Positions 16,393 to 18,075 of a stretch of 18,075 nucleotides of DNA are shown here, piece by piece. Where the stretch lies: NCBI GenBank assembly GCA_049889215.1, contig JBMHDV010000031.1, positions 1 through 18,075 on the forward strand, written 5' to 3'. The stretch is from UBA817 sp049889215. Lineage in GTDB: Bacteria > Margulisbacteria > Marinamargulisbacteria > UBA817. A model generated the notes under the pieces. The model was given only the letters and a program-made list of their open reading frames with translations. It had not been told where the DNA came from and searched no databases. Numbering within the stretch: the first letter of the stretch is position 1; the number at the start of each line of letters is the position of its first letter. A program made the position numbers and the translations under genes.

Positions 16393-17688
16393 TTAATAGT
16401 TACGTTTGCTAAATAAATCATAGCAGCGAAGTTGCAATAAGCCACTAATTGCTTCCTCTGGGGGAAGTTCATCCAACAATTCTTGGGCTAATTCTGCGTA
16501 AAATGGTTTTGCTTTGACGCCTTTAATTTGATCAAAAAAGGAACTCTTTTTATTTGCCATGATATCTGCCGGGCTTGGGATGGCCATTTTATCGATGGTG
16601 CGTTCTTTTAATAAGCGCTTGAACTTGAACATTTGGTTATCGGTTACAAATGTGATGGCAACCCCCGCTTGACCAGCCCGACCTGTACGACCGATTCGGT
16701 GCGTATAAACCTCCAAGTTTTGTGGAACTGCAAAATTGATGACATGAGAAATATTTTTAACATCGATGCCCCGAGCAGCGACATCTGTAACAACTAAAAT
16801 ACTGCATTGTTTAGATTTAAAGCGGTCAAATGCACGATTTCGTTGGGCTTGCGATAAATCACCGTGCAAACTTTCCACTGGGTAACCAGACTTGAGCAGT
16901 TTGCTAGCAAGCTCATCCACTTCCCGCTTTGTATTGCAAAAAATGAAGCCATAAAAGCCATCCATGGCATCCATCACACGGCATAACAATTGATACTTGC
17001 TAATTTTTTTGATGCGGTAATACTGCTCGTGAATGTTTGGTTTTTCTGATTCACCAGCCATTGCATTGATCATTTCGTATTTACCTAAATACTGTTTGGC
17101 CACTTTCATAACAAACTTTGGCAATGTTGCAGATAAAATAATGGTTCTGCGATCCTTGGGTAAAAAGCTAACAATTTGATCCATGTCTTCTTTAAAACCA
17201 AAATTTAACATTTCATCAACTTCGTCAATAATAAACCAGCGCAATGTATCCACACGCATTCTCTTTTTTGATAAATGGTCAATCACTCTGCCTGGTGTAC
17301 CAACCGCAATGGTTGGTTTCGTAACTTTTTTAAGTTGTTGAATTTGTTCACGCATGCCAAGACCACCACAAAACTCAGCGATATCAATCTTTTTACCTTT
17401 TGCAAATGCACGCAACTCTTTGGCAACCTGCGTGGCCAATTCTCGGGTTGGCGCAATGACCAAAGCATGAATGCCAGGTGTTTTTACGTCCAATTGATCC
17501 ACCAACGGAATGCCAAATGCACCTGTTTTACCTGTTCCAGTTGCTGCTTGCGCAATTAAATCAGTTTCATCATTTAGAAACTCAGGAATGAGCTGTTTTT
17601 GAATATCGGTGGGAATTTCGTAGCCACGTTTGGTTAACGTCGCTACCGTGGCTTCAGTTAAGCCAAGCGAATCAAATTGTATTTTCAT
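16393..17688 (-). CDS. DEAD-box ATP-dependent RNA helicase
   Basis: 431 residues with all core motifs: Phe5 and Q-motif Gln30, motif I AATGTGKT (48-55), PTRELA (80-85), TPGR (131-134), motif II DEVD (155-158), motif III SAT (186-188), HGD (275-277), TDVAARGID (301-309) and motif VI HRIGRTGR (330-337). Motif II reads DEVD in place of DEAD, a tolerated variant that keeps the catalytic D-E pair. After the two RecA domains comes a ~75-residue tail like the start of the CshA/DeaD extension (LLDELPPEEAISGLL), without an RRM or Arg/Gly-rich tail. It probably remodels structured RNA, ribosome precursors or mRNA, in the cold. It lies five bases after infA and is surely cotranscribed with it. No clear Shine-Dalgarno sequence precedes the ATG. 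Confidence 0.95.
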   Translation of the reverse strand: MKIQFDSLGLTEATVATLTKRGYEIPTDIQKQLIPEFLNDETDLIAQAATGTGKTGAFGIPLVDQLDVKTPGIHALVIAPTRELATQVAKELRAFAKGKKIDIAEFCGGLGMREQIQQLKKVTKPTIAVGTPGRVIDHLSKKRMRVDTLRWFIIDEVDEMLNFGFKEDMDQIVSFLPKDRRTIILSATLPKFVMKVAKQYLGKYEMINAMAGESEKPNIHEQYYRIKKISKYQLLCRVMDAMDGFYGFIFCNTKREVDELASKLLKSGYPVESLHGDLSQAQRNRAFDRFKSKQCSILVVTDVAARGIDVKNISHVINFAVPQNLEVYTHRIGRTGRAGQAGVAITFVTDNQMFKFKRLLKERTIDKMAIPSPADIMANKKSSFFDQIKGVKAKPFYAELAQELLDELPPEEAISGLLQLRCYDLFSKRNY

Positions 17689-17693
17689 GGGAA

Positions 17694-17915
17694 TTACTTA
17701 CTTCTAAAGGTGATCCTTCCAATGGTCAGATCATAAGGGGAAAGTTCAACTTTTACATTGTCACCTAACAATACACGAATGCGAAACTTCTTCATCCGGC
17801 CAGATAAATATGCTGTAATTTCTTGACCAGAATCAAGCTTAATTAAAAACTTGCCGCCTTTAAAGCATTCCATTACTTTACCCGTAACTTCGATTGTATC
17901 GTTATTTTTTGCCAT
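17694..17915 (-). CDS. infA: Translation initiation factor IF-1
   Basis: 73 residues from ATG 17915, close to the usual 72. The S1-like OB fold is clear: MAKNNDTIEVTGKV, then LDSGQEITAYLSGRMKKFRIRVLLGD, and the family's closing VELSPYDLTIGRITFRSK. IF-1 binds the A site of the 30S subunit during initiation. The frame extends eight codons upstream to a GTG (17939), but MAKxxxIEVxG is the conserved IF-1 N-terminus, so I choose the ATG. No Shine-Dalgarno is visible. A -10-like TACTAT on the minus strand lies about 14 bases before the start, and TACGAT abuts it. In many bacteria infA sits among ribosomal-protein genes; here it leads a unit with a DEAD-box helicase. Confidence 0.96.
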   Translation of the reverse strand: MAKNNDTIEVTGKVMECFKGGKFLIKLDSGQEITAYLSGRMKKFRIRVLLGDNVKVELSPYDLTIGRITFRSK

Positions 17916-17961
17916 AATCGTATGGATTGATAGTATCACACATTTTCGATTTGTACACTTT

Positions 17962-18069
17962 TTACTTTAACAAGCCTAAAACACCCAACCCCAGTCCCAA
18001 CCAAATGTAGAGTTCTTGTTCTTTTCTTGTTTTTTCGACTTCCTGAATGTGTTCTTCAACACGTGACAT
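17962..18069 (-). CDS. Small C-terminally membrane-anchored protein, possibly partial
   Basis: Reading leftwards from ATG 18069, a 35-codon frame gives MSRVEEHIQEVEKTRKEQEL, then YIWLGLGLGVLGLLK and TAA. The layout is an amphipathic, charged helix (about 2-20) followed by a short hydrophobic Gly/Leu helix (21-34) ending in Lys, as in tail-anchored or small membrane proteins. The frame stays open to the right edge (Tyr-Asp before the Met), so this may be the C-terminus of a longer gene. It ends 46 bases before the infA ATG on the same strand, so it could be in the same unit. I recognise no family. Confidence 0.5.
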   Translation of the reverse strand: MSRVEEHIQEVEKTRKEQELYIWLGLGLGVLGLLK

Positions 18070-18075
18070 GTCGTA

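Noticed and set aside
16381..16400. Imperfect inverted repeat around the two stops as a terminator
   Set aside because: Only five plus three base pairs with a two-base bulge, AT-rich and with no T-run; too weak.
17916..17939. GTG-started eight-residue extension of IF-1
   Set aside because: The family's conserved N-terminus begins at the internal MAK.

Overview
This is an AT-rich, gene-dense bacterial window that reads in the standard code, with no sign of phage, transposon, CRISPR or stable-RNA genes. The cell was probably a Gram-negative-type (diderm) bacterium: one gene encodes a secreted beta-barrel of the PorV/OmpP1-like type ending in Phe, one a lipoprotein, and two more carry signal peptides. 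The combination of a CHASE2 adenylate cyclase, a PorV/UPF0164-like barrel, a very long coiled-coil protein and several unrecognised proteins suggests an uncultivated lineage such as Margulisbacteria or a relative. That placement is a guess from gene style; no marker here settles it.

Layout. 1-3762 (+) is the 3' part of a giant coiled-coil gene that enters from the left edge. Its first ~640 bases are a GC-richer block of near-identical repeats. 5401-3759 (-) is a two-gene unit: a membrane-anchored DjlA-like J-domain co-chaperone translationally coupled to an unrecognised protein built from two copies of one domain. 5490-9793 (+) is a tightly overlapping four-gene operon: CHASE2 adenylate cyclase, SH3-domain secreted protein, M48 metalloprotease and outer-membrane barrel. 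10275-9790 (-) is a SlyD-type peptidyl-prolyl isomerase. 10379-13865 (+) encodes the two halves of a heterodimeric ABC exporter. 13919-16390 (+) holds a lipoprotein and an unrecognised protein with kinase-like motifs. 17915-16393 (-) is infA followed by a DEAD-box RNA helicase. A small membrane-tail ORF lies at 18069-17962 (-).

How the genes fit together. Much of the window concerns folding and the envelope: two folding factors (DjlA-like and SlyD-like), a periplasmic protease, an outer-membrane barrel, an SH3 protein that may bind cell wall, and an ABC exporter. The cyclase sits first in the envelope operon and may couple an outside signal to cAMP. Intergenic space is minimal: two convergent gene pairs share 4-base stop-codon overlaps and a third pair is 2 bases apart, and I saw no convincing intrinsic terminator.

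The most promising leads are the kinase-like protein at 15077-16390, preceded by an A7G8 tract at its ribosome-binding site; the repeat-built coiled-coil giant; and the duplicated-domain partner of the J-protein.
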